DNA of 60,440 nucleotides, taken from assembly GCA_016215655.1 (NCBI GenBank), contig JACRIT010000093.1, forward strand, positions 1-60,440, given 5' to 3'. A model generated the notes under the pieces. It was not told where the DNA came from. It saw nothing but the letters and a program-made list of their open reading frames with translations, and did not search any database. Positions 42,649 through 51,767 of the stretch are shown here, in pieces (the first letter of the stretch is position 1; each line of letters begins with the position of its first letter). The stretch is from Acidimicrobiia bacterium (GTDB lineage Bacteria; Actinomycetota; Acidimicrobiia; Spongiisociales; UBA11373). The translations under genes and the position numbers were made by a program.

Positions 42649-43118
42649 AGATCGCCCTCACCGTCGATGGGGTGCGCCGTGAGGCGGAGATCGATCCCGG
42701 CGAGTGTGTCATGGATCTGCTCCGCCGCCTCGGCTCCACCAGCGTGAAGAACGGCTGCGACCGCGGCGACTGCGGATCGTGCGCGGTGCTCCTTGATGGA
42801 CGGGCCGTCAACGCCTGCCTGGTGTTCGCCGCCCAGGTGGATGGCTCCGAGATCCGCACGGTGGCGAGCCTCGAGAGCCCGGCGGGCCTCCACCCGCTGC
42901 AATTCACCGCTCTCGATGCCGGTGCCGTGCAGTGCGGGTTCTGCACTCCGGGGATGCTCATGACCGCTCTCGACCTCCTGGCGAACCAACCCGATCCGAC
43001 CGAGGCCGAGGTGCGCCGGGCCCTGGCCGGTTCGTACTGCCGGTGCACCGGCTACACGAAGCCGGTGGCGGCGATCCTGACGGCGGCGACGCTGCTGCGC
43101 GAGGCCCGCCATGGCTGA
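42645..43118 (+). CDS. 2Fe-2S subunit of xanthine dehydrogenase-type hydroxylase
   Basis: A 157-aa protein with two 2Fe-2S clusters. The plant-type site is 'GCDRGDCGSCAVLLDG' plus Cys in 'AVNACLVFA'. The helical site is 'VQCGFCTPGMLMTALDLLAN' and 'GSYCRCTGYTKPV'. This is the standard small subunit (XdhC/CoxS type). It overlaps both neighbours (ATGA upstream, 8 bp downstream), indicating strict co-translation with the FAD and Mo subunits. Confidence 0.93.
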   Translation: MKIALTVDGVRREAEIDPGECVMDLLRRLGSTSVKNGCDRGDCGSCAVLLDGRAVNACLVFAAQVDGSEIRTVASLESPAGLHPLQFTALDAGAVQCGFCTPGMLMTALDLLANQPDPTEAEVRRALAGSYCRCTGYTKPVAAILTAATLLREARHG

Positions 43119-45426
43119 GTCCCCGAAGTTCACGGTGGTGGGAGTCAGCGAGCGCAAGGTCGACGGTCGGGCCCTGGTGACCGGCAAGCCCGTCTTCGCC
43201 GGCGATGTCGAACTCCCCGGCATGCTCCACGTCGCGTTGCTCACGAGTCCCGTGGCACACGCCCGCATTCGCAGCATCGACACCGCCGCTGCCGAAGCCC
43301 ATCCTGGCGTGGCGTGCGTCCTCACCCATCACAACACCCCGGCGATGCGGTACACCACGGCCGGGCAGGGGGCTCCCGAGCCGAGCCCGTACGACACCCG
43401 GATGTTCGACACGAAGGTGCGATTCGTCGGCGATCGGGTGGCGGCGGTGGCCGCCGACACCCTCTCCGCGGCGCGGGAGGCCGCCGCCCTCATCGCAATC
43501 GATTTCGAGGAGTTGACCCCGGTCCTGTCCATCGACGCCGCCCTGGCGACCGGAGCTCCCGTGATCCACGACGAGGACGACTGTCTGGACGTGTGGGACG
43601 CCCCCCACAACGTGGTGTCGGTGATCGGGGCCAAGGTGGGCGATGTCGCTGCCGGCCTCGCCGAGTCTGCGGTGACGGCCGAGACGACGATCGAGACCCA
43701 GTACGCCCAGCACGCCCCGCTCGAGCCCCATGTGGTGCTCAGCCACCTCGACCCCGACGGTCGTCTCGTGATCCTCGCCAGCACGCAGGTGCCGTTCCAC
43801 GTGCGGCGCATCGTCGCCCGGCTCCTCGATCTTCCCATCCACCGCGTGCGCGTGATCAAGCCGCGCCTCGGCGGAGGCTTCGGAGTCAAGCAAGAAGTGC
43901 TTCTCGAAGACGTCGCCGCGCTCGTCACCCTGCGCACCGGCCGTCCCGCCCGGCTCGAGTACACCCGCGAGCAGGAGTTCGTCTCCGCTCGAACCCGCCA
44001 TCCGATGCGCATCCGGGTGCGCCTCGGTGCCGGGGCGGACGGGATGCTCCAGGCGATCGGGATGGATGCCATCTCCAACACCGGGGCCTATGGGGCACAC
44101 GGACTCACGGTGTTGTCGAACACGGGGTCGAAGACCCTGCCGCTCTACAACAAGGCGCCTCACCTCGCTTTCGATGGACGGGTGGTGTACACGACACTGC
44201 CCGTAGCCGGCGCCTACCGGGGCTATGGGGGCACCCAGGGCTCGTTCGCCCTCGAGACCGCCATGGACGACCTCGCCGAGCGCCTGGGCATCGACCCCGT
44301 CGAGTTGCGGCTCCGCAACCACATCCGGACCGGAGAGACCTCTCCGATCTTCGAGGAGTTGGGCGAAGGCCGCAAGGGCACCCCGCAGGTGATCACCTCA
44401 TGTGCCCTCGAGGAGTGCCTCCGTCGGGGTGCCGAGCGTTTCGGATGGGCGGAACGCCGGGCTCGCACCCCGGGAGCGGGTGCGCTTCGCCGTGGCGTGG
44501 GGATGTCGGCGCACATGCAGGGTTCGGGCATCGCCCTCGTTGACATGGCCTCGGCCACGATCTCGATGAACGACGACGGATCGTTCACCCTGTTCACCGG
44601 ATCGACCGACCTCGGCACCGGCTCCGACACGGTGCTGGCCCAGATCGCCGCCGAGGTCCTCGGGGTCGGGGTCGAGGCGATCGTCGTGGTCGCCGCGGAT
44701 ACCGATCTCACACCGTTCGACACCGGCGCCTATGCCTCATCGACCACCTACGTGTCGGGCAAGGCGGTCGAGCTGGCGGCGATGCGGGTGCGCGATCAGA
44801 TCCTTGCCGTGGCCGGGCGCATCCTGGAGAGCGACCCCACCGGACTCGGCATCGTCGAGGGTCACATCGAAGGACCACAACGCTCGGTGTCGCTCGCGGA
44901 CATCGGCAAGCGTTCCTACTACGGACCCGACCCCGCCCAGATCGCGGCGACCGCCTCCTTCGTCCCCGAGTCGTCGCCGCCACCCTTCATGGCGGCATTC
45001 GCCGAGGTCGAAGTCGATGTCGAGACCGGCCTGATCCGGGTGACCGACTTCCTGGCCGCCGTCGACTGCGGAACCCCGATCAATCCGATCATGACCGAGG
45101 GGCAGGTGGAGGGAGCCATTGCCAATGGCATCGGCTACGCCCTCACCGAGGAGATGCAGTTCACCGTCCGCGGCCGCAACCGCAACCCCGACCTGGCTCG
45201 GTACAAGATCCCCGGTGCCGTCGACCTGCCGCCGATGACGGTGATGCTCATCGACTCGTACGAGCCCACCGGCCCGATGGGGGCCAAGTCGGTGGCCGAG
45301 ATCGGGATCAACGGTCCCCTCCCCGCCATCGCCAACGCCGTGTATCACGCTGTGGGCATCAGGCTCACCAGGCCGCCCTTCACCCCCGAGAAGGTGTGGA
45401 GGCGCTTGCGCGAAGCCGGGGTCTGA
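43111..45426 (+). CDS. Xanthine dehydrogenase-type molybdopterin-binding subunit
   Basis: A 771-aa large subunit. Substrate entry domain 'GKPVFAGDVELPGMLHVALL', the molybdopterin region 'VIKPRLGGGFGVKQEVLLED', 'TLPVAGAYRGYGGTQGSFAL' and 'DTGAYASSTTYVSGKAVELA', and the catalytic-Glu loop 'PMGAKSVAEIGINGPLPAIA' (GAKxVAEIG). Of its family it looks closer to XdhA (purine hydroxylase) than to CoxL: there is no CoxL signature AYRCSFR. Context with YgfK/SsnA/YgeW favours a purine or related heterocycle as substrate. Converges on folK-folE with 18 bp between stops. Confidence 0.88.
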   Translation: MAESPKFTVVGVSERKVDGRALVTGKPVFAGDVELPGMLHVALLTSPVAHARIRSIDTAAAEAHPGVACVLTHHNTPAMRYTTAGQGAPEPSPYDTRMFDTKVRFVGDRVAAVAADTLSAAREAAALIAIDFEELTPVLSIDAALATGAPVIHDEDDCLDVWDAPHNVVSVIGAKVGDVAAGLAESAVTAETTIETQYAQHAPLEPHVVLSHLDPDGRLVILASTQVPFHVRRIVARLLDLPIHRVRVIKPRLGGGFGVKQEVLLEDVAALVTLRTGRPARLEYTREQEFVSARTRHPMRIRVRLGAGADGMLQAIGMDAISNTGAYGAHGLTVLSNTGSKTLPLYNKAPHLAFDGRVVYTTLPVAGAYRGYGGTQGSFALETAMDDLAERLGIDPVELRLRNHIRTGETSPIFEELGEGRKGTPQVITSCALEECLRRGAERFGWAERRARTPGAGALRRGVGMSAHMQGSGIALVDMASATISMNDDGSFTLFTGSTDLGTGSDTVLAQIAAEVLGVGVEAIVVVAADTDLTPFDTGAYASSTTYVSGKAVELAAMRVRDQILAVAGRILESDPTGLGIVEGHIEGPQRSVSLADIGKRSYYGPDPAQIAATASFVPESSPPPFMAAFAEVEVDVETGLIRVTDFLAAVDCGTPINPIMTEGQVEGAIANGIGYALTEEMQFTVRGRNRNPDLARYKIPGAVDLPPMTVMLIDSYEPTGPMGAKSVAEIGINGPLPAIANAVYHAVGIRLTRPPFTPEKVWRRLREAGV

Positions 45427-45444
45427 GTTCGGGCAACTGGAAAC

Positions 45445-46542
45445 TCAGTCCCGTATCAACTCCATGAACTCGCTGCGGGTCAGTGGGTTGGTGCGGAAGC
45501 CGCCACGCATCGCCGAGGTCACCATGGACGTGCCCTGCTTCTGCACGCCTCGCATCATCATGCAGAAGTGACTGCCCTCCATGACCACGGCCACACCGTG
45601 CGGTTCGAGGACCTGATCGACGGCATCGGCGATCTGACTCGTGAGCCGTTCCTGCACCTGCAACCGGCGCGCATACAGGTCGATGATCCTCGGGATCTTG
45701 CTCAGCCCGATGATCTTCCGGTTCGGCAGGTATCCGACATGCGCCTTGCCGAAGAAGGGCAGCATGTGGTGCTCACAGAGCGAGTAGAACTCGACGTCCT
45801 TCACCAGGACCATCTCGTCCATGTCCGACTCGAAGATGGCATTGTTCACGATCTCTTCGAGTGATCCCGTGTAGCCGCTGGTGAGGAAGTCCATGGCCTT
45901 GGCGACGCGCAGCGGGGTCCGCATCAACCCTTCGCGCGACGGGTCTTCACCCAACTGGAGGAGCATCGACCGCACCGTCGCCTCGAACTCGGGGTCGTGG
46001 ATCTCGTCGGCGGTAGCCTCCATTCCCTGCTCCGGGGCGTAGCGGCCGGGGCCGGGGCTGATATCGCTCGACATGAACACCTCGATGTGGTTGCGGAAAG
46101 GACCGGCGATGGTCTTCAAGAGGGATCCCGGTGAAGGGTATTCCCAATTCGGAGCAACGTCCGCGGCGGGAACGGCAAGGTGGGCGTACCGGCCGATATC
46201 GGTGTCCGGGATCATCGTCCCGTCGATCTCACCGACAAACCCTTCGTAGAGGATGAGATCGAGGTCGATGGGGCGGGGAGCGTTCCGATCGGCGGTGCGC
46301 ACCCGGCCCATGCCCGACTCGATGCCACGCAAGAGCGTCCGAACCTGGGCCGGCCCGAGCCGCGTCTCGATGAGCACCGCCGCGTTGAGGAACTCCGGTC
46401 CGCCACCGACGGCCGCCGATCGATAGCACCGGCTCTGATCGACGACGACGATGCCGGGCTGGCGATGCAACCTCGCCAGGGCCGTGGGGAGGTTGCGCTC
46501 GGGCTCGACGTTGCTCCCCAGTGACACGACGGCACGGGTCAT
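45445..46542 (-). CDS. folK-folE: Fused FolK (HPPK)-FolE (GTP cyclohydrolase I)
   Basis: A 365-aa fusion. Residues about 1-150 are 6-hydroxymethyl-7,8-dihydropterin pyrophosphokinase ('[20 protein letters not shown]', '[13 protein letters not shown]', '[13 protein letters not shown]'). About 175-365 are GTP cyclohydrolase I ('[20 protein letters not shown]', '[20 protein letters not shown]', '[20 protein letters not shown]', '[15 protein letters not shown]'). CEHH and the later HFCMMMRG carry the zinc Cys/His ligands. These are steps 1 and 4 of dihydropteroate supply. An in-frame ATG at 46074 preceded by GAGGTG could also give FolE alone. ATG overlaps the folB stop. Confidence 0.9.
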   Translation of the reverse strand: MTRAVVSLGSNVEPERNLPTALARLHRQPGIVVVDQSRCYRSAAVGGGPEFLNAAVLIETRLGPAQVRTLLRGIESGMGRVRTADRNAPRPIDLDLILYEGFVGEIDGTMIPDTDIGRYAHLAVPAADVAPNWEYPSPGSLLKTIAGPFRNHIEVFMSSDISPGPGRYAPEQGMEATADEIHDPEFEATVRSMLLQLGEDPSREGLMRTPLRVAKAMDFLTSGYTGSLEEIVNNAIFESDMDEMVLVKDVEFYSLCEHHMLPFFGKAHVGYLPNRKIIGLSKIPRIIDLYARRLQVQERLTSQIADAVDQVLEPHGVAVVMEGSHFCMMMRGVQKQGTSMVTSAMRGGFRTNPLTRSEFMELIRD

Positions 46543-46901
46543 GACGCCTCCCGGGTACGGTGGATCACCACCCCCACCGATTCGGCGAACCGAAGCGCTC
46601 CCGGCTTCTCCACTGTCACCTCGACCTCGGCGATGCGCTCGTCGGTGGCGAAACACAGGTCGGCGATCTCTTCGGCGAGTCGCTCGACGAGCATCGGCGA
46701 GCCCTGCTCGACGTGGGCGAGGATCGCCTTGGCGATGGTGCGGTAGTTGACCGAATCCCCGATGTCGTCGCTGCGAGCCGCCAGCCGCAGATCGGCAGAC
46801 ATGGTCACATTGACCAATATGTCCTGCCGATTGGCCCGCTCCTCGGGATTGATGCCGAGAATGCCGCGGACGAGCAGGTCGCGGATGAAGATCTGGTCCA
46901 T
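46539..46901 (-). CDS. folB: Dihydroneopterin aldolase FolB
   Basis: A 120-aa protein: '[20 protein letters not shown]' (the FolB start motif with GINPEER), '[20 protein letters not shown]', '[20 protein letters not shown]' (YR/K contacts), '[14 protein letters not shown]' and '[19 protein letters not shown]'. Converts 7,8-dihydroneopterin to 6-hydroxymethyldihydropterin, the step between the two activities of the next gene product. Overlaps folK-folE by ATGA; the folM-like gene lies 29 bp upstream on the same strand. Confidence 0.93.
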   Translation of the reverse strand: MDQIFIRDLLVRGILGINPEERANRQDILVNVTMSADLRLAARSDDIGDSVNYRTIAKAILAHVEQGSPMLVERLAEEIADLCFATDERIAEVEVTVEKPGALRFAESVGVVIHRTREAS

Positions 46902-46930
46902 GGGAGGCGAGCCTACCGACTCGCAGGGAC

Positions 46931-47653
46931 TCACCTCAGATGCGCCCCGCCATCCACCCTCAGGATCTCTCCGGTGATGAAGTCGTTGCCGATGAGGGCG
47001 AGCACCGCCTGCACGACGGGTTCGGTTCCGCCGACGCGTTGCACGGGAATCTCCTGGGCGAGCTCCTTCAGATACGCGGAGCCACGGCCCGGTGGCGGAA
47101 GGATGGCACCGAGGGCGACGGCGTTGACACGGATGCGAGGGGCCAGGGACTCGGCGGCGGCCCGCGTGAAGGTGTCGAGGCCGCCCTTGGCCACGGTGTA
47201 GGAGAAGTGGTCGCGGTACGGGCGCTCGGTACGCCAGTCTGTGACGTTGATGACGGCGCCATCGAGCCCATCGGGGAGAGCGCGAGCGAAGGCCTGGGTG
47301 AGGAACACCGGGGCGGTGAGATCGATCGCGAGGGTGGTCTCCCATTCGGTGCGGGACACCTCGGTGAGCCGGTCGTTGCCGAACACCGCAGCGCTGTTGA
47401 CCAGGACCCGGACAGGCGCCAGATCGCCGACGGCGCCCATCACGGCCGCCGGGTCATCCCCGAGATCGCCGGATACCAGCACCACCTTCACCCCGTGAGC
47501 CCGGATCTCGGCTGCCGTGGCTTCGGCAGCCTCGCCCGAACGGTGGAAGTGCAGCACCACGTTCGACCCGGAGGCAGCCAGCCCCAGGGCGATCGCCTTG
47601 CCCACTCGGTGGGCCGCCCCGGTGACCAGGGCCGTGACACCTCGCAGTTCCAT
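46931..47653 (-). CDS. SDR oxidoreductase, pteridine reductase/FolM-like
   Basis: A 240-aa short-chain dehydrogenase. NADPH-binding '[20 protein letters not shown]' (TGxxxRxG with Arg, as in pteridine reductases) and '[19 protein letters not shown]' (HxxRS). The catalytic part is '[20 protein letters not shown]' (YxxxK) and '[12 protein letters not shown]'. The TGAAHRVG and H-x-H-R-S pattern and its place directly before folB/folK-folE point to dihydrofolate or dihydromonapterin reduction. A generic SDR role cannot be excluded. First gene of the folate group. Confidence 0.82.
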   Translation of the reverse strand: MELRGVTALVTGAAHRVGKAIALGLAASGSNVVLHFHRSGEAAEATAAEIRAHGVKVVLVSGDLGDDPAAVMGAVGDLAPVRVLVNSAAVFGNDRLTEVSRTEWETTLAIDLTAPVFLTQAFARALPDGLDGAVINVTDWRTERPYRDHFSYTVAKGGLDTFTRAAAESLAPRIRVNAVALGAILPPPGRGSAYLKELAQEIPVQRVGGTEPVVQAVLALIGNDFITGEILRVDGGAHLR

Positions 47654-47744
47654 GGGGCGAGGGTACCGGGGCCTGATACCGGATGCCCCGGGGCCCCGTC
47701 ACCGTCGCCGGTTCGGGTGTCCGGCCCGGGAGCCGGGCTCCCAA

Positions 47745-47765
47745 ACGGGTGACGGGCGATGGGCG
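47745..47765. repeat. Heptamer tandem repeat (ACGGGYG)
   Basis: ACGGGTG-ACGGGCG-ATGGGCG in the 163-bp divergent gap between the FolM-like gene and the anchored protein gene. Confidence 0.75.
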
Positions 47766-47816
47766 ACACCTCCCGCAAGCGCTCTCCAAACTTCCGGTGC
47801 CGACTACCGTTTGGCC

Positions 47817-48419
47817 GTGGAAACCACCGATCCGAGACACGGCCGCTGGATCCTGCCGCTCATCATCGTGGCGATGGTCGTACTCACCTACACCTTCGTG
47901 AACAGCCTCGACCCCACGAGCAACCCGAGCGGCACCACCGATGCCAACCCGCCGTTCCCGACGGATGCCACGAGTTCCACCACCAGCCTTCCTCCGGACA
48001 TCGCCTCGTTCATGGTGACCCTGGACATCTTCGAGAACCAGGCGATCGCCTTCCGCGAGGACGTCGTGGGCATCAACACCGACTGGGACAACCGGGCCAT
48101 CACCTTCGCCGAAGCCCGTACCAAGTTCCTCGAGGCGCAATCACAGCTCGAGGACTGGGAGAGCGCCGTGACCGAGGTGAGCGGCGTGCCGCCGGATCTC
48201 GCCGAAGGACACGTCGCCCTGGTCGTGGAGGTCTCGGATCTGTCCGCCAAGGTCGGCGACATCGTCATCGGCCTGGAAGCCCCCGACGACGGGACGCTGC
48301 GCCGCACCGCGGTGGCCGAGTTCGGCGTTCAGATGGACGAGGTGATGGCCGCCATTGCCGCCATCCGGACGACGGCAGCCACCGGTGCGACCACCACCAC
48401 GACCGCCACCGGGACCTGA
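47817..48419 (+). CDS. Membrane-anchored protein of unknown function
   Basis: A 200-aa protein. GTG start, short cytoplasmic N-terminus (ETTDPRHGR), one transmembrane helix (WILPLIIVAMVVLTYTFVNS), a Thr/Ser/Pro linker, then a mostly helical domain with 'AITFAEARTKFLEAQSQLED'. The end is Thr-rich (TTAATGATTTTTATGT). No known domain. Composition resembles the AMIN-like anchored protein at 19208-19849. The start is chosen because the frame further upstream runs through repeats. Confidence 0.65.
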   Translation: METTDPRHGRWILPLIIVAMVVLTYTFVNSLDPTSNPSGTTDANPPFPTDATSSTTSLPPDIASFMVTLDIFENQAIAFREDVVGINTDWDNRAITFAEARTKFLEAQSQLEDWESAVTEVSGVPPDLAEGHVALVVEVSDLSAKVGDIVIGLEAPDDGTLRRTAVAEFGVQMDEVMAAIAAIRTTAATGATTTTTATGT

Positions 48420-48494
48420 GAACAGGGTCCTCACGCCGACCGTCGGGTATCGATCCCTGATCGACCCTCGTTCACCCGGCACCGCTGGAGATGC

Positions 48495-49949
48495 TCAGAA
48501 GCGGGGAACGACGCCCGCCCGCCACGCAATCGCGGCCACCGCCAGGGAGAGGAGCCCGACCATGCCCAGGGCCGAGATCGTCGCCATCCAGGGACCGAGC
48601 GATGAGCCCGACACCACCCAGACCACGCCCCACCCGATGGCGACGAGTGCGGTCCAGATCGGCAGCGTGATCGCCCAGTAGCGACCCACGGGAATGCCGA
48701 CGCCGCGGCCGACGACGACCACCTCGACCACCGTCTCGATTGCGGCAAAGACCACGATCGCCACGGCGACGCCGGTGGCGGTGGCGCCGTCACCCAGCAC
48801 GAATCCGATGACGAGTGCGACGGCGGCGCTCCACACGGCACGCACGGCGATGATCCCGGTCCAGCGGCGGAAGTGGCCCCGCGCCTTCACCAGTTGCTCG
48901 ACGGCAGCCTGGGCTGCCTGCCCCGGGGCGACCGATGCCAACAGCATCATGGCGGGCACCGCATCCTCCCATCGTCCGCTCCACAGGATCGCCTCGAGTG
49001 ACGACATCGAGGCGATGAGGGCGGCGGCGGCGGCCCCCCCGACGAGGGCGAGGAGGGTGCCGGCGCGTAGCACCCCGGCCGCCTGACGCTCATCGCGCGC
49101 GGTCACGATCTGGGAGAGCGCCGGAAACAGGACCGTGCGCGCCACCCCGGTGAGCAGTGCATTGAGCCGGAGCACGAGCTGATAAGCGAAGTAGTAGATG
49201 CCGACCACCCGTGTGGGCACGAAGATCCCCAGCATCAGGAAGTCGATCCTCCCGACGGCCTCGCCCGCCACCTCTCCGGTCAGCGGCCAGCGTGCCAGAC
49301 CTGCGGCTTCACGCGTGGATATCGTCGGATTCGGCCGGATCTCATCGAGGTCACGGGACAGGACCCACAACATCGCTGCGAAGACGACCGTGTTCACCTG
49401 GAAGCCGATGACGAGACTCATCGCCCCGACACCGGCACCGGCGAGCACGATGGACACCACGTAGTGAGCCACCGCGGACACCAGGAGCGACCACGCCACG
49501 CGACCGAACTGGAGTCGAGCCTGCAAGGCGGCCGTCGCCACCGCCGTGTATGGCTTGAGGGTCAGAACCGAGGCATTGACCAGCAGCAACCACCGCAGAT
49601 CCGGTTCGTCGAGCAGCCGCGCCGCCACCGGCCCGATCGCCGCGAGGATCAGGGTGCACACCGCGGATGCCCAGAGGCCGGCCCGCATCACGGGTGCCCG
49701 CAGGGAGCCGATCTCCGCAGGGGTGCGCTGTGCCATGAGCGTCGAGATCCCGAAGCCGCTCACGCTCACCGTGATCAATGAGATCGACATCACCAGCGCC
49801 ACCAGGCCGAAGTCGTGGGCGGTGAGCAACCCGGCGAGGATCACCTGGGCGACGACCCCGACTGCGATCTGGATGCCGAGCGAGCCTCCGATCCACAGCG
49901 CTCCCTCGGCGGTTGCCCGGGTCAGCGACGGTTGATCGTCGATGGTCAT
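48495..49949 (-). CDS. Lipopolysaccharide/polysaccharide flippase (Wzx/MATE-like)
   Basis: A 484-aa membrane protein with about 12-14 hydrophobic helices: 'GALWIGGSLGIQIAVGVVAQ', 'GLVALVMSISLITVSVSGFG', and the loop 'RDEVAGEAVGRIDFLMLG-like' stretch between halves (GEAVGRIDFLMLGIFVP). It fits the MOP superfamily of polysaccharide exporters (RfbX/Wzx). The expected substrate is a lipid-linked sugar, but no glycosyltransferase lies nearby. The start is at 'MTIDDQPSLTRATAEGALWI'. Downstream of glnA on the same strand, separated by 152 bp with two heptamer arrays. Confidence 0.82.
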   Translation of the reverse strand: MTIDDQPSLTRATAEGALWIGGSLGIQIAVGVVAQVILAGLLTAHDFGLVALVMSISLITVSVSGFGISTLMAQRTPAEIGSLRAPVMRAGLWASAVCTLILAAIGPVAARLLDEPDLRWLLLVNASVLTLKPYTAVATAALQARLQFGRVAWSLLVSAVAHYVVSIVLAGAGVGAMSLVIGFQVNTVVFAAMLWVLSRDLDEIRPNPTISTREAAGLARWPLTGEVAGEAVGRIDFLMLGIFVPTRVVGIYYFAYQLVLRLNALLTGVARTVLFPALSQIVTARDERQAAGVLRAGTLLALVGGAAAAALIASMSSLEAILWSGRWEDAVPAMMLLASVAPGQAAQAAVEQLVKARGHFRRWTGIIAVRAVWSAAVALVIGFVLGDGATATGVAVAIVVFAAIETVVEVVVVGRGVGIPVGRYWAITLPIWTALVAIGWGVVWVVSGSSLGPWMATISALGMVGLLSLAVAAIAWRAGVVPRF

Positions 49950-49994
49950 CGTGACGGCAGGGTAGGTGGGGGCGGCGCGGTTCGGACGCCAACC

Positions 49995-50015
49995 GCAATT
50001 CGCAATTCGCAATTC
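49995..50015. repeat. Heptamer tandem repeat (GCAATTC)
   Basis: Three perfect copies of GCAATTC between glnA and the flippase gene. Confidence 0.9.
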
Positions 50016-50051
50016 GTCAGAGCGCGCCAGTGAGCCCGGAACGCGTTCTGG

Positions 50052-50075
50052 CGCATTGCGTATTGCGCATTGCGG
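50052..50075. repeat. Heptamer tandem repeat (CGCATTG)
   Basis: CGCATTG-CGTATTG-CGCATTG-CGG. Same unit as at 5748-5768, 44 kb away. A short palindrome CCGACCGCAGGTCGG follows at 50079-50093. Confidence 0.88.
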
Positions 50076-50101
50076 GAGCCGACCGCAGGTCGGCGACCCT
50101 C

Positions 50102-51523
50102 TCAGCAGTCGTAATACAGCATGAACTCCCACGGATGGGGACGCAGCCGCACCGGGTCGAGCTCATGAATCCGCTTGTAGGCGATCCAGTCCTTGATGAG
50201 ACCCTCGGTGAACACATCGCCGACGAGCAGGTACTCGTGATCCGCCTCCAGGGCCGCCAGCGACTCCTCGAGTGACCCGGGAACGGTGGGCACCTTCGCC
50301 AGCTCCTCCGGCGGCAGGTCGTAGAGGTCCTTGTCCACGGGCGCTCCCGGATCGATCCGGTTGGCGATGCCGTCGAGACCGGCGAGCAGCATGGCGGCGA
50401 AGGCCAGGTACGGGTTCGCCGACGGGTCGGGGCAGCGGAACTCGAGCCGCTTCAACTCGGGTCGCCGGCTCACCACCGGGATGCGGATCGCCGCCGAGCG
50501 ATTGCGCTGGCTGTACACGAGGTTGACCGGCGCCTCGTACCCGGGCACCAGGCGGCGATACGAGTTCGTGGTCGGCGCCGCCCATGCCATGAGCGATGGG
50601 GCGTGCTTGAGCAGCCCGCCGATGTAGTACCGCGCCATGTCGGATAGCCCGGCGTATCCCTTCTCGTCGTAGAAGAGCGGCTTGCCGTCGAGCCACAGGC
50701 TCTGATGGCAATGCATCCCCGAGCCGTTGTCCTGGAAGATGGGCTTGGGCATGAACGTCACCGTCTTCCCGAACTCCCAGGCGGTCGACTTCACCACGTA
50801 CTTGAACAATGTCACCCGGTCTGCCGTCTGGAGAAGGCCGCCGTATCGGATGTCGATCTCGGACTGGCCGGCGGTGCCGACCTCGTGATGCTGCACCTCC
50901 ACCGGGATGCCGGCGGCGGCAAGGCGCGCCGCCATCTCGGAGCGAAGATCCTGGAAGTGATCGGTCGGGGGGACCGGAAAGTACCCCTCTTTGAACCCGG
51001 GCTTGTACCCGAGGTTGCCTCCCGGTTCCTCCCGACCGCTGTTCCACGCCCCCTCCTCGGAATCCACCTCGAAGAACGCCGTGTTCTGCCGCTGGTCGTA
51101 GCGGACCGAGTCGAAGATGTAGAACTCGGCCTCCGGGCCCCAGAACGAGGTGTCGGCGATGCCGGTGCTCTTCAGATAGGCCTCCGCCTTCTTGGCGACG
51201 TAGCGGGGATCCTTCTCGTAGGGCTGTCCGGTGATCGGGTCGCGCACCCAGCAGTAGAGGATCAGGGTGCGGCGATCGCGGAACGAATCCTCGACGGCGG
51301 TGTCGGGGTCGGGAAAGAGCAGCATGTCGGATTCCTGGATCGCCTGGAACCCCCGGATCGACGAACCGTCGAAGCCGAAGCCCTCGTCGAACGACGCCAA
51401 GGTGAGTTCGGAAGCCGGGACGGTGAAGTGCTGCACCTGTCCGGGGAGGTCACAGAACCGCAGGTCGATGAACTCGTACTCCCCATCGGCCACCATCTTC
51501 AGCACGTCTTTGGGTCCGGCCAC
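50102..51523 (-). CDS. glnA: Glutamine synthetase, type I (GlnA)
   Basis: A 473-aa enzyme: glutamate + NH4+ + ATP to glutamine. '[20 protein letters not shown]' (beta-Grasp loop), '[15 protein letters not shown]' (metal Glu), '[20 protein letters not shown]', '[20 protein letters not shown]' (ATP/metal), '[20 protein letters not shown]' and '[20 protein letters not shown]'. The adenylylation site is present as '[11 protein letters not shown]', so it belongs to the regulated GSI-beta group. The ending is 'EFMLYYDC'. GTG at 51523 behind AGGAGG. Divergent from a second GS, with a GlnR-box-like array in the gap. Confidence 0.95.
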   Translation of the reverse strand: MAGPKDVLKMVADGEYEFIDLRFCDLPGQVQHFTVPASELTLASFDEGFGFDGSSIRGFQAIQESDMLLFPDPDTAVEDSFRDRRTLILYCWVRDPITGQPYEKDPRYVAKKAEAYLKSTGIADTSFWGPEAEFYIFDSVRYDQRQNTAFFEVDSEEGAWNSGREEPGGNLGYKPGFKEGYFPVPPTDHFQDLRSEMAARLAAAGIPVEVQHHEVGTAGQSEIDIRYGGLLQTADRVTLFKYVVKSTAWEFGKTVTFMPKPIFQDNGSGMHCHQSLWLDGKPLFYDEKGYAGLSDMARYYIGGLLKHAPSLMAWAAPTTNSYRRLVPGYEAPVNLVYSQRNRSAAIRIPVVSRRPELKRLEFRCPDPSANPYLAFAAMLLAGLDGIANRIDPGAPVDKDLYDLPPEELAKVPTVPGSLEESLAALEADHEYLLVGDVFTEGLIKDWIAYKRIHELDPVRLRPHPWEFMLYYDC

Positions 51524-51584
51524 GGAACGCCTCCTGCTCACTCGGATTCGATGGACCGTTCTACCGGATTCCGATTTCGGATGG

Positions 51585-51622
51585 GTTGCCGGTGTGTGAA
51601 CGCTGTGTTTCGAGAGGGTACG
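51585..51622 (-). promoter_or_regulatory. GlnR-box-like operator upstream of glnA
   Basis: Read on the minus strand: CGTAC-n6-GAAAC-n6-TTCAC-n6-GCAAC, four pentamers with exact 6-bp spacers. The actinobacterial GlnR box is GTnAC-n6-GAAAC repeated with the same spacing. One half-site is perfect and the others are partial. The array lies about 62-99 bp upstream of the glnA start, a sensible operator position. Confidence 0.6.
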
Positions 51623-51680
51623 GGCTCTTCTCACACTCGGGAGCGACCCTAAAGGTCACTCGTCGCTGATCGCCCCGGGA

Positions 51681-51715
51681 ATCAAGTGTCGCCCTGAGGC
51701 AGGGCGACACTTGAT
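51681..51715. repeat. Perfect 15-bp inverted repeat in the glnA/GS2 gap
   Basis: Arms ATCAAGTGTCGCCCT and AGGGCGACACTTGAT around GAGGC. Arm core related to 17679-17714 and 31490-31523. It lies between divergent promoters, so termination is not its obvious role. Confidence 0.8.
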
Positions 51716-51767
51716 CGATCCGCGACAGCGACGAGCGGCCTTTACCATGACCGGTCGGAGGTCACCC

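Noticed and set aside
43111-45426. Carbon monoxide dehydrogenase large subunit (CoxL)
   Set aside because: The CoxL active-site signature AYRCSFR is absent; the corresponding loop reads AYRGYGGTQG.
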